From: Dactylococcopsis salina PCC 8305
Lineage (GTDB): Bacteria > Cyanobacteriota > Cyanobacteriia > Cyanobacteriales > Rubidibacteraceae
Direction: 5' to 3'
NCBI RefSeq assembly: GCF_000317615.1
Contig: NC_019780.1
Location: forward strand, 1,323,840-1,387,839
DNA: 64,000 nt
A program made the position numbers and the translations under genes. The notes below the pieces were generated by a model. It ran no database searches, was not told where the DNA came from, and saw only the letters and a program-made list of their open reading frames with translations. This document shows, piece after piece, positions 41,422 through 50,888 of this stretch (its first letter is position 1; each line of letters starts with the position of its first letter).

Positions 41422-42303
41422 ATGACTAGACTTTCTCTATCAGTTTCTTTATCAAAGCAACTTAAAACAACCGTTGCAAAATTTAGTGATTTTTTATTAC
41501 TTTTCCAGCAAAATGATTTCAAAGAGCAAATTCACTCCAGTCAAATCTTTCGACAGCTTTTCTCCTTAATCCTATTCTTCGGAATTTGGCAAATTCTTTG
41601 CGTAGTCCAATTTAACTTATTCATCAATTTTTCATTTGTGCCATCCCCTTTAGAGGTTTTAAGTGCTACGATTGAATTCATCTTTGATGAGCCGCTAGTT
41701 CATATTAAAGCTAGTGTTTTTCGAGTTCTAATGGGGTATTTGATTGCTTCAATATTAGGGATCACTATGGGGATTTTAATTGGCTGGTCTCAGATACTTG
41801 AAGATTTAGTATTTTTACCTCTAGAGTTATTGAGACCAATTCCGGCTGTTGCTTGGATTCCTCTAGCAATTTTAATGTTTCCTTCAGCCGAAGCTGGCAT
41901 GATTTACATTACTTTTGTCGGCGCTTTTTTCCCCATTTTAATTAGCACCATCCGAGGCGTAAAAAATACGAATCAGGTATTTATTCGTGTCGGTCAATGT
42001 TTAGGAGCTAAACAGTGGCATTTCTTAAAAGATATTGTCCTGCCTGGAGCCTTACCGAGTATTATTAATGGATTAATAATTGGCATGGGAACTTCTTGGT
42101 TTTGTGTGGTAACAGCAGAGATCATAGCAGGTCGTGTTGGTATTGGCTATGTTACTTGGGAATCCTATGTTACTTCAAACTATCCGCCAATTGTCATGGG
42201 AATGTTACTAATTGGATTAATGGGATCACTCAGTACTTTAGTTATGGATCGTCTTTTGAGTACTTTAATGCCATGGCGAGTCAAGAGCAAAAGTCGGGCT
42301 TAG
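41422..42303 (+). CDS. ABC transporter permease (SsuC/TauC type)
   Basis: 293 residues, about six membrane helices, with the binding-protein-dependent permease pattern: FVPSPLEVL start, LLRPIPAVAWIPLAILMF, and the EAA-like loop (VGQCLGAKQWHFLKDIVLPG) ALPSIINGL that docks on the ATPase. Moves the substrate across the inner membrane. Followed 61 bases later by the ATPase gene. Confidence 0.92.
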   Translation: MTRLSLSVSLSKQLKTTVAKFSDFLLLFQQNDFKEQIHSSQIFRQLFSLILFFGIWQILCVVQFNLFINFSFVPSPLEVLSATIEFIFDEPLVHIKASVFRVLMGYLIASILGITMGILIGWSQILEDLVFLPLELLRPIPAVAWIPLAILMFPSAEAGMIYITFVGAFFPILISTIRGVKNTNQVFIRVGQCLGAKQWHFLKDIVLPGALPSIINGLIIGMGTSWFCVVTAEIIAGRVGIGYVTWESYVTSNYPPIVMGMLLIGLMGSLSTLVMDRLLSTLMPWRVKSKSRA

Positions 42304-42364
42304 GAACTGGTGGAAGTACTTTAAACCTTCCCTATTAAATTAGTTTTTTTTACACTTATATACC

Positions 42365-43189
42365 ATGGTTGAGCTAGAGAAAATTAACGCAGAAACACCT
42401 GTTAATAAAGGTCATTTAGAAGTCGAAAACTTGTCTGTTTCGTTTAGACGCAAAGGGAATACAATCCATGTATTTAATGATATTAACTTTATCATTGAGC
42501 CTAATGAGTTTGTTTGTATCTTAGGACCTTCTGGATGTGGTAAGTCAACAGTCCTCAATGTAATTGCCCAATTTATTAAACAAACTCGTGGATATGTATT
42601 TGTCAACCGACGAGAAGTTGATTCTCCTGGCGCTGACCGTGGCTTTGTTTTTCAGCAAAACTCTTTATTACCCTGGAAAACAGTTTTTCAAAATGTTGAA
42701 TTCGGTCTGAGAATACGAGGAGTACAGACAGTACAGCGACGAGAGTTAGTGAATGAGTATCTGAGTCGAGTCGGTCTTTATAAGTATCGCTCTTCTTACC
42801 CTCATCAACTTTCTGGCGGGATGCAACAACGGGCTAGTATTGTGCGAGCACTCGTCAATTTTCCCTCTGTCTTGCTGATGGATGAACCCTTTGGAGCGCT
42901 GGACGCTCAGACCCGCCATATGATGCAAGAATTACTGTTGAGAATTTGGAATGATTATAAATCAACGGTAATTTTTGTTACTCATGACATTGAAGAAGCA
43001 ATCCTTCTCGGTGACAGAATTTTTGTGATGGGCGTTAACCCTGGCCGCATTAAAGAAAAGATTACTATTCCATTAGAACGGCCACGTCATTTAGATCTGA
43101 TGTATTCTCAAGACTTTATAAACTTGAACCGTCAGATTTTTGAGCTTATTCGTGAGGAAACACTTAAAAGTATGGATTTTAATGAATAG
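42365..43189 (+). CDS. ABC transporter ATP-binding protein (SsuB/TauB type)
   Basis: 274 residues. Walker A GPSGCGKST, Q-loop FQQNSLLPW, signature LSGGMQQRASI, Walker B LLMDEPFGALDAQT and H-loop VTHDIEEA, all intact. Energises the preceding permease. The short C-terminus fits nitrate/sulfonate/taurine transporters. Followed by the convergent LysR-type gene. Confidence 0.95.
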   Translation: MVELEKINAETPVNKGHLEVENLSVSFRRKGNTIHVFNDINFIIEPNEFVCILGPSGCGKSTVLNVIAQFIKQTRGYVFVNRREVDSPGADRGFVFQQNSLLPWKTVFQNVEFGLRIRGVQTVQRRELVNEYLSRVGLYKYRSSYPHQLSGGMQQRASIVRALVNFPSVLLMDEPFGALDAQTRHMMQELLLRIWNDYKSTVIFVTHDIEEAILLGDRIFVMGVNPGRIKEKITIPLERPRHLDLMYSQDFINLNRQIFELIREETLKSMDFNE

Positions 43190-43292
43190 TGGCGGCATTT
43201 TTTTAAAGTGTGTGACGGTTGGGTTTGCTATGATAATTTTAATAAAAGCTTGTTTGACCTCACACACATATACCTTTTCATCTACCTCGTAC

Positions 43293-45293
43293 TTAATTCA
43301 TAGTAGCTGCAGCGTGAATGAAATCTGTTTGAATCCAATTCTGAAGTGAAATATCTTCCAAATATTCATGGTTAGGAATGGATTGCAATTGATCAATATG
43401 ACTCTGTATCCAATCTTGGCGTACATTAAGTTCAGGAATAAATAGATTGGAATATTCTTTTTGGTATGTTGAACTAAGAATATGGCTTAATATTTCTGGA
43501 CTAATGTTTGTCCATTGACTAATTAAGGAAAAAGCACTTGGCGTATTAAGATACCAATACTGAGCACCAATGATAGCTTGCAAATAGCTAATGACAATTT
43601 CTGGATAAGTCTCAGCAAATTCTTTACGAACCACGATTCCAGAAAAACTTGGTAAGCCACTTAAATTGCCATTTAATAAATATTGGTACTTATCTTGAAA
43701 GTGGGCTAATTCATGAAATGGTGAAAAATGTGCATATATTGAGCTCGTATCCTTTTTAGTATTAACAGTCTTTGTCATAGATTGATTCATAGGATAAAGG
43801 TTAACGTCGGCAAGCAAATCAAAATGCTTTAAAGCTCGTAATACCATGCCATGAGCAGAAGAACCAAATGGCAGTTCTATAAATTTTCCTTGTAAATCTT
43901 CTAAAGTTTTTATTTGGGACTTTTGAGGAACAACGATTGCATTTCCTGTTCCTTCAGGATTAATTGCAACAAAACTCACTAAGATAGTTTGACCAGAAGA
44001 GCCGATAGTTTTAGCACTTTGTAGAAGTGGATAATCTCCTAAAATTCCAATATCTAACTCATTATTATGTAAACCTTCTACAATAGGTTGTCCCATAGAA
44101 AAATCGATTAACTGTAAATCATATTCAACAGAATGATAGCGTTTGCTACGTGGAAGGAAATGTTCAATCAGTCCTAATTTTTGAGGAATCAATCCTGCTG
44201 TTACTGTGGAAATAGTCTGATTTTGAGTGCCAATTCTAATTGCTATTTTCTCAGGTTTATTTGTAGATTTTTGGAGTAAATTAAGCCGAGGTTGTTTCAA
44301 TTTTGGATTCAAGGTGAAAGAATCTTTTACTTCACTTTTTTTAGACTCTTTTTCTTGAAATACATTTAATAATAACGATATAAATTTTTCGATCGGAGTT
44401 GATTCTTTAGAAGTTTTAGTTTTGGATTTATATTCGACAGCTAAATAATGCTCATAATATTTTGGAATCAACATAAAAAGATTAGCTTTTAGAGGAAATT
44501 CTTGTATAGGAATTGCAACTAAATTTGAGCCCTCATAAGAAGGTAGTTCTAAATCAGAGGCAAAGCCGATATAATTGCCTTGAGTTAAATAGGTTTTCAT
44601 TAGTCCTAAAGTATCAACAATTTCTAATTGTTTGAAATCAGAAAATTTAATTCCTAATTCTGAAAGACGAGATGCCCACATTAAACGACTAGAGAAATTT
44701 TCCGATCCTATGACCCACTGGTAATTAAGTAATTCTCTTAAACTCAGCCATTTTTTATCAGCTAACTTATGTTGTTTATGAACAAAGATATAGTAATTTA
44801 CAGTGTCAATTTTAATATCTATTAAATTGCTATTCTCTTTAAAGCTAATTATAGAGAATCCGACATCAATATCTTGATTGGTTAGAGACTTAGCCAGACT
44901 TTCAGATGAAGAGAAAGTTTGTAATTGTGTTTGAATACCTGGATATTCTTTACGATATTTATAAAGGAAATAAGAGAGCCAATGGTCTGCAATAGCAGAA
45001 TAAGCACCAATTTTTATGGTTCCAAATCCTCCTTGCTTAAATTCTTGTATTTTATTTATTACTTCAGCTTCTAACTCAATTATTTTTACGCTTTCATTAG
45101 CTAAAATTTTACCGACTTCTGTTAGCTCTATCTTTCGTCTTAAACGATTAAATAAAGGTGTATTTAATTCTGATTCTAAGGATTTAATCTTGGCAGTAAT
45201 TGCTGGTTGAGTTAAGTTTAAATTATAGGCTGCTTCTGTAAAACTTAAACAGTGAGCTACTTCTAAAAAAACTTTTAGCTGATAAATTTCCAT
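43293..45293 (-). CDS. LysR-type regulator fused to a substrate-binding-protein domain
   Basis: 666 residues, twice the normal LysR length. Residues 1-60 are the winged HTH (LKVFLEVAHCLSFTEAAYNL, LTQPAITAKIKSLE); about 90-290 a LysR effector domain; a linker rich in Lys/Ser; and from about 345 an SBP domain paralogous to the lipoprotein at 39733. Shared points: R-IGTQ(N/D)Q, LGDYP/MGDFP, GTGNAIVVP/GAGNAVVVP, PFGS(S/A)AHGM and SGIVVR/HGIVVR. No signal peptide, so this SBP copy is cytoplasmic and should sense the imported ligand. Transcribed toward the transporter and away from the flavoprotein gene. Confidence 0.9.
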   Translation of the reverse strand: MEIYQLKVFLEVAHCLSFTEAAYNLNLTQPAITAKIKSLESELNTPLFNRLRRKIELTEVGKILANESVKIIELEAEVINKIQEFKQGGFGTIKIGAYSAIADHWLSYFLYKYRKEYPGIQTQLQTFSSSESLAKSLTNQDIDVGFSIISFKENSNLIDIKIDTVNYYIFVHKQHKLADKKWLSLRELLNYQWVIGSENFSSRLMWASRLSELGIKFSDFKQLEIVDTLGLMKTYLTQGNYIGFASDLELPSYEGSNLVAIPIQEFPLKANLFMLIPKYYEHYLAVEYKSKTKTSKESTPIEKFISLLLNVFQEKESKKSEVKDSFTLNPKLKQPRLNLLQKSTNKPEKIAIRIGTQNQTISTVTAGLIPQKLGLIEHFLPRSKRYHSVEYDLQLIDFSMGQPIVEGLHNNELDIGILGDYPLLQSAKTIGSSGQTILVSFVAINPEGTGNAIVVPQKSQIKTLEDLQGKFIELPFGSSAHGMVLRALKHFDLLADVNLYPMNQSMTKTVNTKKDTSSIYAHFSPFHELAHFQDKYQYLLNGNLSGLPSFSGIVVRKEFAETYPEIVISYLQAIIGAQYWYLNTPSAFSLISQWTNISPEILSHILSSTYQKEYSNLFIPELNVRQDWIQSHIDQLQSIPNHEYLEDISLQNWIQTDFIHAAATMN

Positions 45294-45621
45294 TTTTATC
45301 TCCCTCTAATTAAATGACTACCAACACTACTATAACTCAAAGGATGTAGCGATCTATTTTGATTTAATTGAATAATCAATTTAAAACCAACATTTTACGA
45401 AAGAATATTCACCGATCAGATAAATATCTTTTATCGATTCATATAAAACTGTGATAAACAATCAAGAAAAAATGAGTCAAAATGAAAATCATAGAGATGA
45501 AGTTGTGATTGATATTAACCTTTAAAAAATACTTGTCCTTATTTGTTGTCATAAAGGTGTATGAGTGACTAACAACCTCTTCTCTATTGATGTTATTTCA
45601 CTAATAATAGGAGAACCGTAC
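45294..45621. promoter_or_regulatory. Divergent promoter region with two dyads
   Basis: Lies between the LysR-type gene (-) and the flavoprotein gene (+). TTGATT-N9-AATCAA at 45359-45379 has the T-N11-A symmetry of LysR sites. GATAAA-N5-TTTATC lies near 45416-45438. Both are candidates for binding by the fused regulator. AGGAG at 45609-45613 serves the flavoprotein start. Confidence 0.5.
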
Positions 45622-47328
45622 ATGGTGAACACTCAATATTTACAAACTGATGTTCTTGTCGTCGGTGGGGGTACTGCAGGAACGATGGCAGGGATTAAAG
45701 CAAAACAAGTTGACCCTGATGCAGATGTTTTAATTTTAGAGAAAGCGAATATTCGTCGTAGCGGCGCGATCGCGATGGGAATGGATGGGGTCAACACCGC
45801 CGTTATTCCTGGCAACTCCACTCCAGAACAGTATGTTCGCGAAATTACCATTGCCAACGATGGCATCCTCAATCAGAAGGCGGTTCATCAAACGGGAAAA
45901 CTGGGTTACGAAGTGATTCAGGAATTAGAAAGTTGGGGCGTTAAATTCCAAAAAGACAATCACGGAAATTATGACCTTAAGCAAGTGCATCGCGTTGGTA
46001 AGTATGTTTTACCGATGCCAGAAGGGAAAGACTTGAAAAAAATCCTGACTCGTCAAGTCAAACGCCATAAAGCAAAGGTGACGAATCGCGTCATGGCGAC
46101 TCGCGTCATTGTTCAAGACGGGCGAGCCACTGGTGTTATCGGACTGGATGTTCGCAATGGAGACTTTGTCGTTATCCAAGCTAAAGCAGTCATCCTTTGT
46201 ACGGGAGCCTGTGGTCGTCTTGGATTACCCCAATCCGGTTATCTCTACGGCACCTATGAAAATCCCACCAATGCGGGTGATGGTTATTCCATGGCTTATC
46301 ATGCAGGCGCAGAATTAACCAATATTGAATGTTTCCAGATTAATCCGCTCATTAAAGACTACAACGGACCTGCCTGTGCCTACGTTGCGACTCCTTTTGG
46401 AGCCTATACAGCAAATGCAGAAGGAAACCGCTTTGTTAGCTGTGACTACTGGAGTGGTCAAATGATGCTAGAAGTCTGGAAAGAATTAAATTCAGGCAAG
46501 GGACCCATTAACCTCAAGATGACTCACCTGGATGAAGATACCATCTCTGAAATTGAGTCGATTCTTTGGACGAACGAACGACCTAGTCGAGGACGCTTCC
46601 ACGAAAGCAGAGATGAAGACTATCGTACCAATGGTGTGGAAATGAATATTTCTGAAATTGGTCTATGTAGTGGTCATAGTGCTTCTGGGGTTTGGGTGAA
46701 CGAAAATGCAGAGACAACTGTACCCGGATTGTACGCAGCGGGAGATATGGCAAGTGTCCCCCATAATTACATGATCGGAGCCTTTGTATTCGGTCGCTTA
46801 GCAGGAATGAATGCGATTGGATATAGTCAAAATCTAGAGCACATTGATCCCGATCCGGAGTTTCTGGAAGCAGAAAAAGCTCGGATTTATCATCCTCTTA
46901 ACCAGCCCGAGGGGGTTCCCCATACCCAAGTGGAATATAAGCTGCGACGATTAGTCAATGACTACCTACAACCGCCTAAGGTTAGCCATAAAATGAAGAT
47001 TGGGTTAAAGCATTTTGCACGCTACGAAGAAACCCTTAATTTAATGGGAGCGCGCGATCCTCACGAACTTATGCGTTGCCTAGAAGTTCACTTCATTCGA
47101 GATTGTGCAGAAATGGCTGCACGAGCGTCACTGTTTCGGAAAGAGAGTCGGTGGGGACTCTATCATTATCGCGTTGAGTATCCTGAACAGAATAATGATG
47201 AATGGTTTTGCCACGTCAACATCAAGAAAGACGAATCGGGGAATATGACACTTTTCCAACGCCCTGTCGAACCTTATGTTGTTGATGTTGATCTCGAAAA
47301 AGAAGTTTACGACGTAGCAGTGCGCTAA
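45622..47328 (+). CDS. AprA/FrdA-superfamily FAD flavoprotein
   Basis: 568 residues from ATG 45622 (AGGAG 8 bases upstream; GTG 45565 rejected). FAD-binding DVLVVGGGTAGTMAGIKA at the start and VPGLYAAGDMAS near 395; substrate-domain segments AILCTGACGRLG, FGAYTANAEGNRFVS and SGVWVNENAETT. Belongs to the succinate dehydrogenase/fumarate reductase/APS reductase alpha class. A tiny two-cluster ferredoxin follows, as aprB follows aprA. With sulfonate-type uptake and sulfite exporters around it, a reaction on sulfite or a related sulfur species is the best guess; not proven. Confidence 0.85.
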   Translation: MVNTQYLQTDVLVVGGGTAGTMAGIKAKQVDPDADVLILEKANIRRSGAIAMGMDGVNTAVIPGNSTPEQYVREITIANDGILNQKAVHQTGKLGYEVIQELESWGVKFQKDNHGNYDLKQVHRVGKYVLPMPEGKDLKKILTRQVKRHKAKVTNRVMATRVIVQDGRATGVIGLDVRNGDFVVIQAKAVILCTGACGRLGLPQSGYLYGTYENPTNAGDGYSMAYHAGAELTNIECFQINPLIKDYNGPACAYVATPFGAYTANAEGNRFVSCDYWSGQMMLEVWKELNSGKGPINLKMTHLDEDTISEIESILWTNERPSRGRFHESRDEDYRTNGVEMNISEIGLCSGHSASGVWVNENAETTVPGLYAAGDMASVPHNYMIGAFVFGRLAGMNAIGYSQNLEHIDPDPEFLEAEKARIYHPLNQPEGVPHTQVEYKLRRLVNDYLQPPKVSHKMKIGLKHFARYEETLNLMGARDPHELMRCLEVHFIRDCAEMAARASLFRKESRWGLYHYRVEYPEQNNDEWFCHVNIKKDESGNMTLFQRPVEPYVVDVDLEKEVYDVAVR

Positions 47329-47380
47329 ACCGCCTCAAATTAATGTACCTGTACTGTAAAAAAGGAGAAATTTGATTCCC

Positions 47381-47608
47381 ATGCCTTTAACTAATCAACG
47401 AGTTGATGTTCCTGTCATTGTCGATGAATCCAAGTGTTTAGAGAAATGCGTCGCCTGTATTGAAGTGTGTCCCTTGGATGTTTTGGCTAAAGATCCAGAA
47501 ACCGGTAAAGCCTATATGAAGTATGACGAGTGTTGGTTTTGCTTGCCCTGTGAGAAGGAATGCCCAACTGATGCCATTACCGTAAAAATTCCATTTTTAT
47601 TGCGTTAA
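47381..47608 (+). CDS. Two-[4Fe-4S] ferredoxin, AprB-like
   Basis: 75 residues. Two cluster motifs: CLEKCVACIEVCP and CWFCLPCEKECP. Electron partner of the flavoprotein 52 bases upstream. Short compared with AprB, whose long C-terminal tail is missing, so it is a simple ferredoxin. AAAGGAG lies 13 bases before this ATG and 4 before an in-frame TTG at 47372; either start is possible. Confidence 0.88.
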   Translation: MPLTNQRVDVPVIVDESKCLEKCVACIEVCPLDVLAKDPETGKAYMKYDECWFCLPCEKECPTDAITVKIPFLLR

Positions 47609-47621
47609 AGAGAAATAGATT

Positions 47622-48596
47622 ATGCATACTGATCTTGATCCAGAACTGAAACAGTGGGTAGAGATGTTGCAATCGAGTCAGGTTGATGACCGACTGGTTG
47701 CAGCCAAAACCCTACAGCATATCGGAGATGAGGAAGCTATCGATCCTCTCATTGAAGCTCTTGCAGATGAAAGTCCAGCCGTCCAGAAAATTGTTATCAC
47801 TGCCTTGTGGGAGTTGGCAAATCCCATTGCCGTAACCCCCTTAATGGAATGCCTAAAATCTCCTGATGAGGAAGTTCGCAGTGAAGCATTAGGGGCACTC
47901 AAGGAATTGATCGCGCCTGACGATCTCCTCCCCTTATTAGATTTGTTGCAACAGAATAACGTCAACCTACAACTTAGCGTTTTAATCTTGTTGCGCAAGA
48001 TTCACGATGCACAAGCATTACCCTACATTCTTCCCTTTTTAGAGTCAGATCATCCTGAATTAAGGGAAGCAGCGGTGATCACCCTGCGCTATCTCAATCA
48101 AGTAGAACGCTGTCAGCCTGTTCTTGCTCTCATGTCTGATTCGGTGGAAGCAGTCCGCCGTGCAACAACTCTGACCCTTGGTCACTTAGCAGATGAGGAA
48201 GTGGTGGCTTTACTGAAAAAAGCCTTAGCTTCGGATTTAGATTGGCAAGTTCGTCGTAATGCCGCTCAATCCTTAGCACTCCATGCTCCTTCGGAAGCCG
48301 TTTCCGTTTTAGGAAAAGCCTTAGGAGATGAACATTGGCAAGTTCGTAAGTTTGCTGCTCAGACTTTACAACGAGTCGCTGATGAGCAGGTAATTCCCCC
48401 ATTAGTGACCGCCCTATCTGATGAATCTTCAGATGTTCGTCGGGATGCCAGCATTGCTCTTGGTAATTTGGGAAATCCCTCTGTCCTCAATGCACTTCAA
48501 CAAACCCTCGACGATCCAGATATGGACGTTCGGATTAATTCCCAGAAAGCGATCCAAAAAATTCAGGAAGTAACACAGGAAATTCCCAATGCCTAA
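47622..48596 (+). CDS. HEAT-repeat (PBS-lyase-like) protein
   Basis: 324 residues, almost all HEAT repeats of about 31 residues, for example AAKTLQHIGDEEAIDPLIEA, AVQKIVITALWELANPIAVT, and DSSDVRRDASIALGNLG-like units. No catalytic motif. Cyanobacteria use this fold for phycobilin lyases and as scaffolds; within this operon a scaffold or maturation role for the iron-sulfur enzyme is more likely. Overlaps the Mrp gene by 8 bases (ATGCCTAA). Confidence 0.88.
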   Translation: MHTDLDPELKQWVEMLQSSQVDDRLVAAKTLQHIGDEEAIDPLIEALADESPAVQKIVITALWELANPIAVTPLMECLKSPDEEVRSEALGALKELIAPDDLLPLLDLLQQNNVNLQLSVLILLRKIHDAQALPYILPFLESDHPELREAAVITLRYLNQVERCQPVLALMSDSVEAVRRATTLTLGHLADEEVVALLKKALASDLDWQVRRNAAQSLALHAPSEAVSVLGKALGDEHWQVRKFAAQTLQRVADEQVIPPLVTALSDESSDVRRDASIALGNLGNPSVLNALQQTLDDPDMDVRINSQKAIQKIQEVTQEIPNA

Positions 48597-49689
48597 TTAT
48601 CAATCTCCCCTTATTCCCGCTAATTACAGTCGTGATTCTGAAACGTCATCCAATGCTCCTGACCCGATTGTTGAAACTCATAAACACGAAGCCATTGCCT
48701 GTTTAAAGCAAGTGGTAGAACCAGTCCTCAAGAATAATATTGTCAGTCTTGGAATGGTCCGGAACTTGAATGTTGTCGATCACTATGTTTACTTCCGACT
48801 TTACATTGGGACTCACCAACAATATCTTCAAGAACTTGCTCGAAGGGCACTCTCTTCTCTGATCTGGTGTAAAAAGACTTATATTCAAGTCTGCACCATT
48901 CCAGGAGTACGGACGACTTTGGCTGTTTCTAGCGGTAAAGGAGGTGTGGGGAAGTCAACGACTGCAGTCAACTTGGCAGCAAGTTTGAAAATGGCAGGGG
49001 CAAGAGTCGGGTTACTCGATGCCGATGTTTATGGTCCGAATATCCCGAGAATGCTGGGGTTAACAGACTCAGATGTCCAAGTAGTCGAGACTGAGCAGGG
49101 TCAGAAATTTCTGCCTCTGGAAGCCTACGGCATTAAAGTAATGTCAGTAGCACTATTGGCAGAACCTGAGCATCCCCTAGCTTGGCGGGGGCCGGTTTTA
49201 CATAAAATCGTGACGCAATTTATTAATGAGGTGGAATGGGGAGACCTAGATTATTTACTCATTGATTTACCTCCCGGTACAGGAGATGCTCAAATTACGA
49301 TTGTGCAAGAAAGCCCTATTTGTGGCGCAATTCTTGTTACCACACCTCAACAAGTTGCCATTTCCGATGTACGTCGTAGCATTCACATGTTCCGTAACGT
49401 CGGAGTTCCTATTATTGGTTTGATTGAAAATATGAGTTATCTCCTCCACCGTGGAGAACGGATTGCTGTTTTTGGTGAAGGTGGTGGAGAACAAATTGCT
49501 ACAGAACTGCAAGTTCCCCTAATGGGACAAATTCCTCTCGATTCTCAAATTTGCCAAAGTGGAGATACTGGTCAACTTTTACCGATCGCGCAGCCAGATG
49601 CCAATTTGAGTCAGGCTTTTAGACAAATTGCTACGGGGTTAAACAATACTTTTGTCGTTTCTCAATCAGCCAAAGTGTCATCTGAGTAA
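48589..49689 (+). CDS. Mrp/NBP35-type iron-sulfur carrier ATPase
   Basis: 366 residues. N-terminal MIP18/DUF59-like domain (about 30-105), then the deviant Walker A SSGKGGVGKSTTAVNLAASL, LLDADVYGPNIPRMLGL, LDYLLIDLPPGTGDAQ and LIENMSYL. The CxxC that bridges a cluster in many Mrp proteins is absent (LLHRGERIAVFGEGGGEQ), as in several cyanobacterial relatives. As the partner of a ferredoxin gene it may load its clusters. A housekeeping Mrp probably exists elsewhere. Confidence 0.9.
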   Translation: MPNYQSPLIPANYSRDSETSSNAPDPIVETHKHEAIACLKQVVEPVLKNNIVSLGMVRNLNVVDHYVYFRLYIGTHQQYLQELARRALSSLIWCKKTYIQVCTIPGVRTTLAVSSGKGGVGKSTTAVNLAASLKMAGARVGLLDADVYGPNIPRMLGLTDSDVQVVETEQGQKFLPLEAYGIKVMSVALLAEPEHPLAWRGPVLHKIVTQFINEVEWGDLDYLLIDLPPGTGDAQITIVQESPICGAILVTTPQQVAISDVRRSIHMFRNVGVPIIGLIENMSYLLHRGERIAVFGEGGGEQIATELQVPLMGQIPLDSQICQSGDTGQLLPIAQPDANLSQAFRQIATGLNNTFVVSQSAKVSSE

Positions 49690-49754
49690 GAGGCAATCGT
49701 TTTGTAAAACCTGATGTAGGTTTCTGCTAATCTCGATTTGTATATTGCATCTTA

Positions 49755-49787
49755 GCAAGGAATGAGGACCTTAATCTCATTCCTTGC
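49755..49787 (+). terminator. Strong hairpin after the Mrp gene
   Basis: Perfect 12-bp arms GCAAGGAATGAG and CTCATTCCTTGC around 9 bases. No long T-run follows, so it may act as an mRNA 3' stabiliser or a weak terminator before the exporter genes. Confidence 0.55.
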
Positions 49788-49835
49788 AGTTCAATCTCGG
49801 TTAAAACTTTTTGACTAAATAATTAAATACGACTT

Positions 49836-50861
49836 ATGAAACAGAATCGCAAGATGGCTCAAAGCCAAGTTTGGCTTTATCAGCTTGGGGCCGGACTTTG
49901 CCTCACTTCAGGACTGGCATTGGTTGCTCTTTTTCTGCACACCTTACCCGGAATCGGCATATTAAGTCCATTAATTTTAGCCATTCTATTAGGAATTTTA
50001 GTCCGCAATACCGTAGGAACCCCCCCAATTTGTCAACTGGGAGTTAGCTTTTCTCTGAAATGGCTTTTAAGATTAGCTATTATTTTGCTGGGATTACAAC
50101 TGAGTTGGAGTCAGCTATTTGAAATCGGTTCCGTGGGACTCTTTATTGTCGTCATCACTTTAGTCAGTACATTTGTTTTTACTTGCTGGTTGGGAAAACA
50201 TCTGGGAGTTAGTCAAAAACTATCGCAACTCATTGCAGCCGGAACCTCTATTTGTGGCGCATCTGCTGTCATTGCTACCAATGTTGTAGTCGATGGGAAG
50301 GATGAGGATGTTACCTATGCCGTCGCCATAGTAACAGTTTTTGGAACGACTTCCATGTTACTTTACCCGATGCTATCGGAGCTGTTGCATTTAACATCTC
50401 AGGCTTTTGGCATTTGGTGTGGCACTTCGATTCATGAAGTCGCTCAAGTGATTGCAACAACCTTCCAACAGGGAGAACTCACCAGTCAAATTGCGACAAT
50501 TTCTAAACTGTCGCGAGTTGTACTTCTAGCGCCTACGGTATTAGCACTAGGATTATTTTCAGCCCGTTCTGCTAGTCAAAGACAATCGTTGACTTGGCAA
50601 AATCCCCCCATTCCTTGGTTTGTTGTCTGTTTTATCGGACTTATTTTGATCAATAGTTTTCAGATTTTTCCAGAAGGTCCAAAAGCCCTCGTGATTCAAG
50701 CCAACCAATTTTTACTAACGATTCCGATGACAGCAATGGGATTAGAGACCAATTTATACAAATTAAAGGAAGCTGGGTTAAAGCCTTTATATTTAGGTGT
50801 TTTTGCTTGGCTATTTATCTCTACTTTTAGTTTGATTTTAGTAAAAACATTTTATGCTTAA
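49836..50861 (+). CDS. YeiH family putative sulfate/sulfite exporter
   Basis: 341 residues, about ten membrane helices. Family marks: LPGIGILSPLILAILLGILV RN, LLRLAIILLGLQLSWSQL, AAGTSICGASAVIATNVVV and WCGTSIHEVAQVIATTF. YeiH-type genes are linked to LysR regulators and sulfur metabolism in other bacteria. Here it follows the Mrp gene and precedes a TauE-type gene, supporting export of excess sulfite or sulfate. Confidence 0.88.
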   Translation: MKQNRKMAQSQVWLYQLGAGLCLTSGLALVALFLHTLPGIGILSPLILAILLGILVRNTVGTPPICQLGVSFSLKWLLRLAIILLGLQLSWSQLFEIGSVGLFIVVITLVSTFVFTCWLGKHLGVSQKLSQLIAAGTSICGASAVIATNVVVDGKDEDVTYAVAIVTVFGTTSMLLYPMLSELLHLTSQAFGIWCGTSIHEVAQVIATTFQQGELTSQIATISKLSRVVLLAPTVLALGLFSARSASQRQSLTWQNPPIPWFVVCFIGLILINSFQIFPEGPKALVIQANQFLLTIPMTAMGLETNLYKLKEAGLKPLYLGVFAWLFISTFSLILVKTFYA

Positions 50862-50888
50862 TTTGTTTTAATCTATTCATTAAAAATA

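Noticed and set aside
48589-49689. Missing CxxC of the Mrp protein as evidence of a new function
   Set aside because: Several cyanobacterial Mrp proteins also lack this pair, so the absence alone is not unusual.
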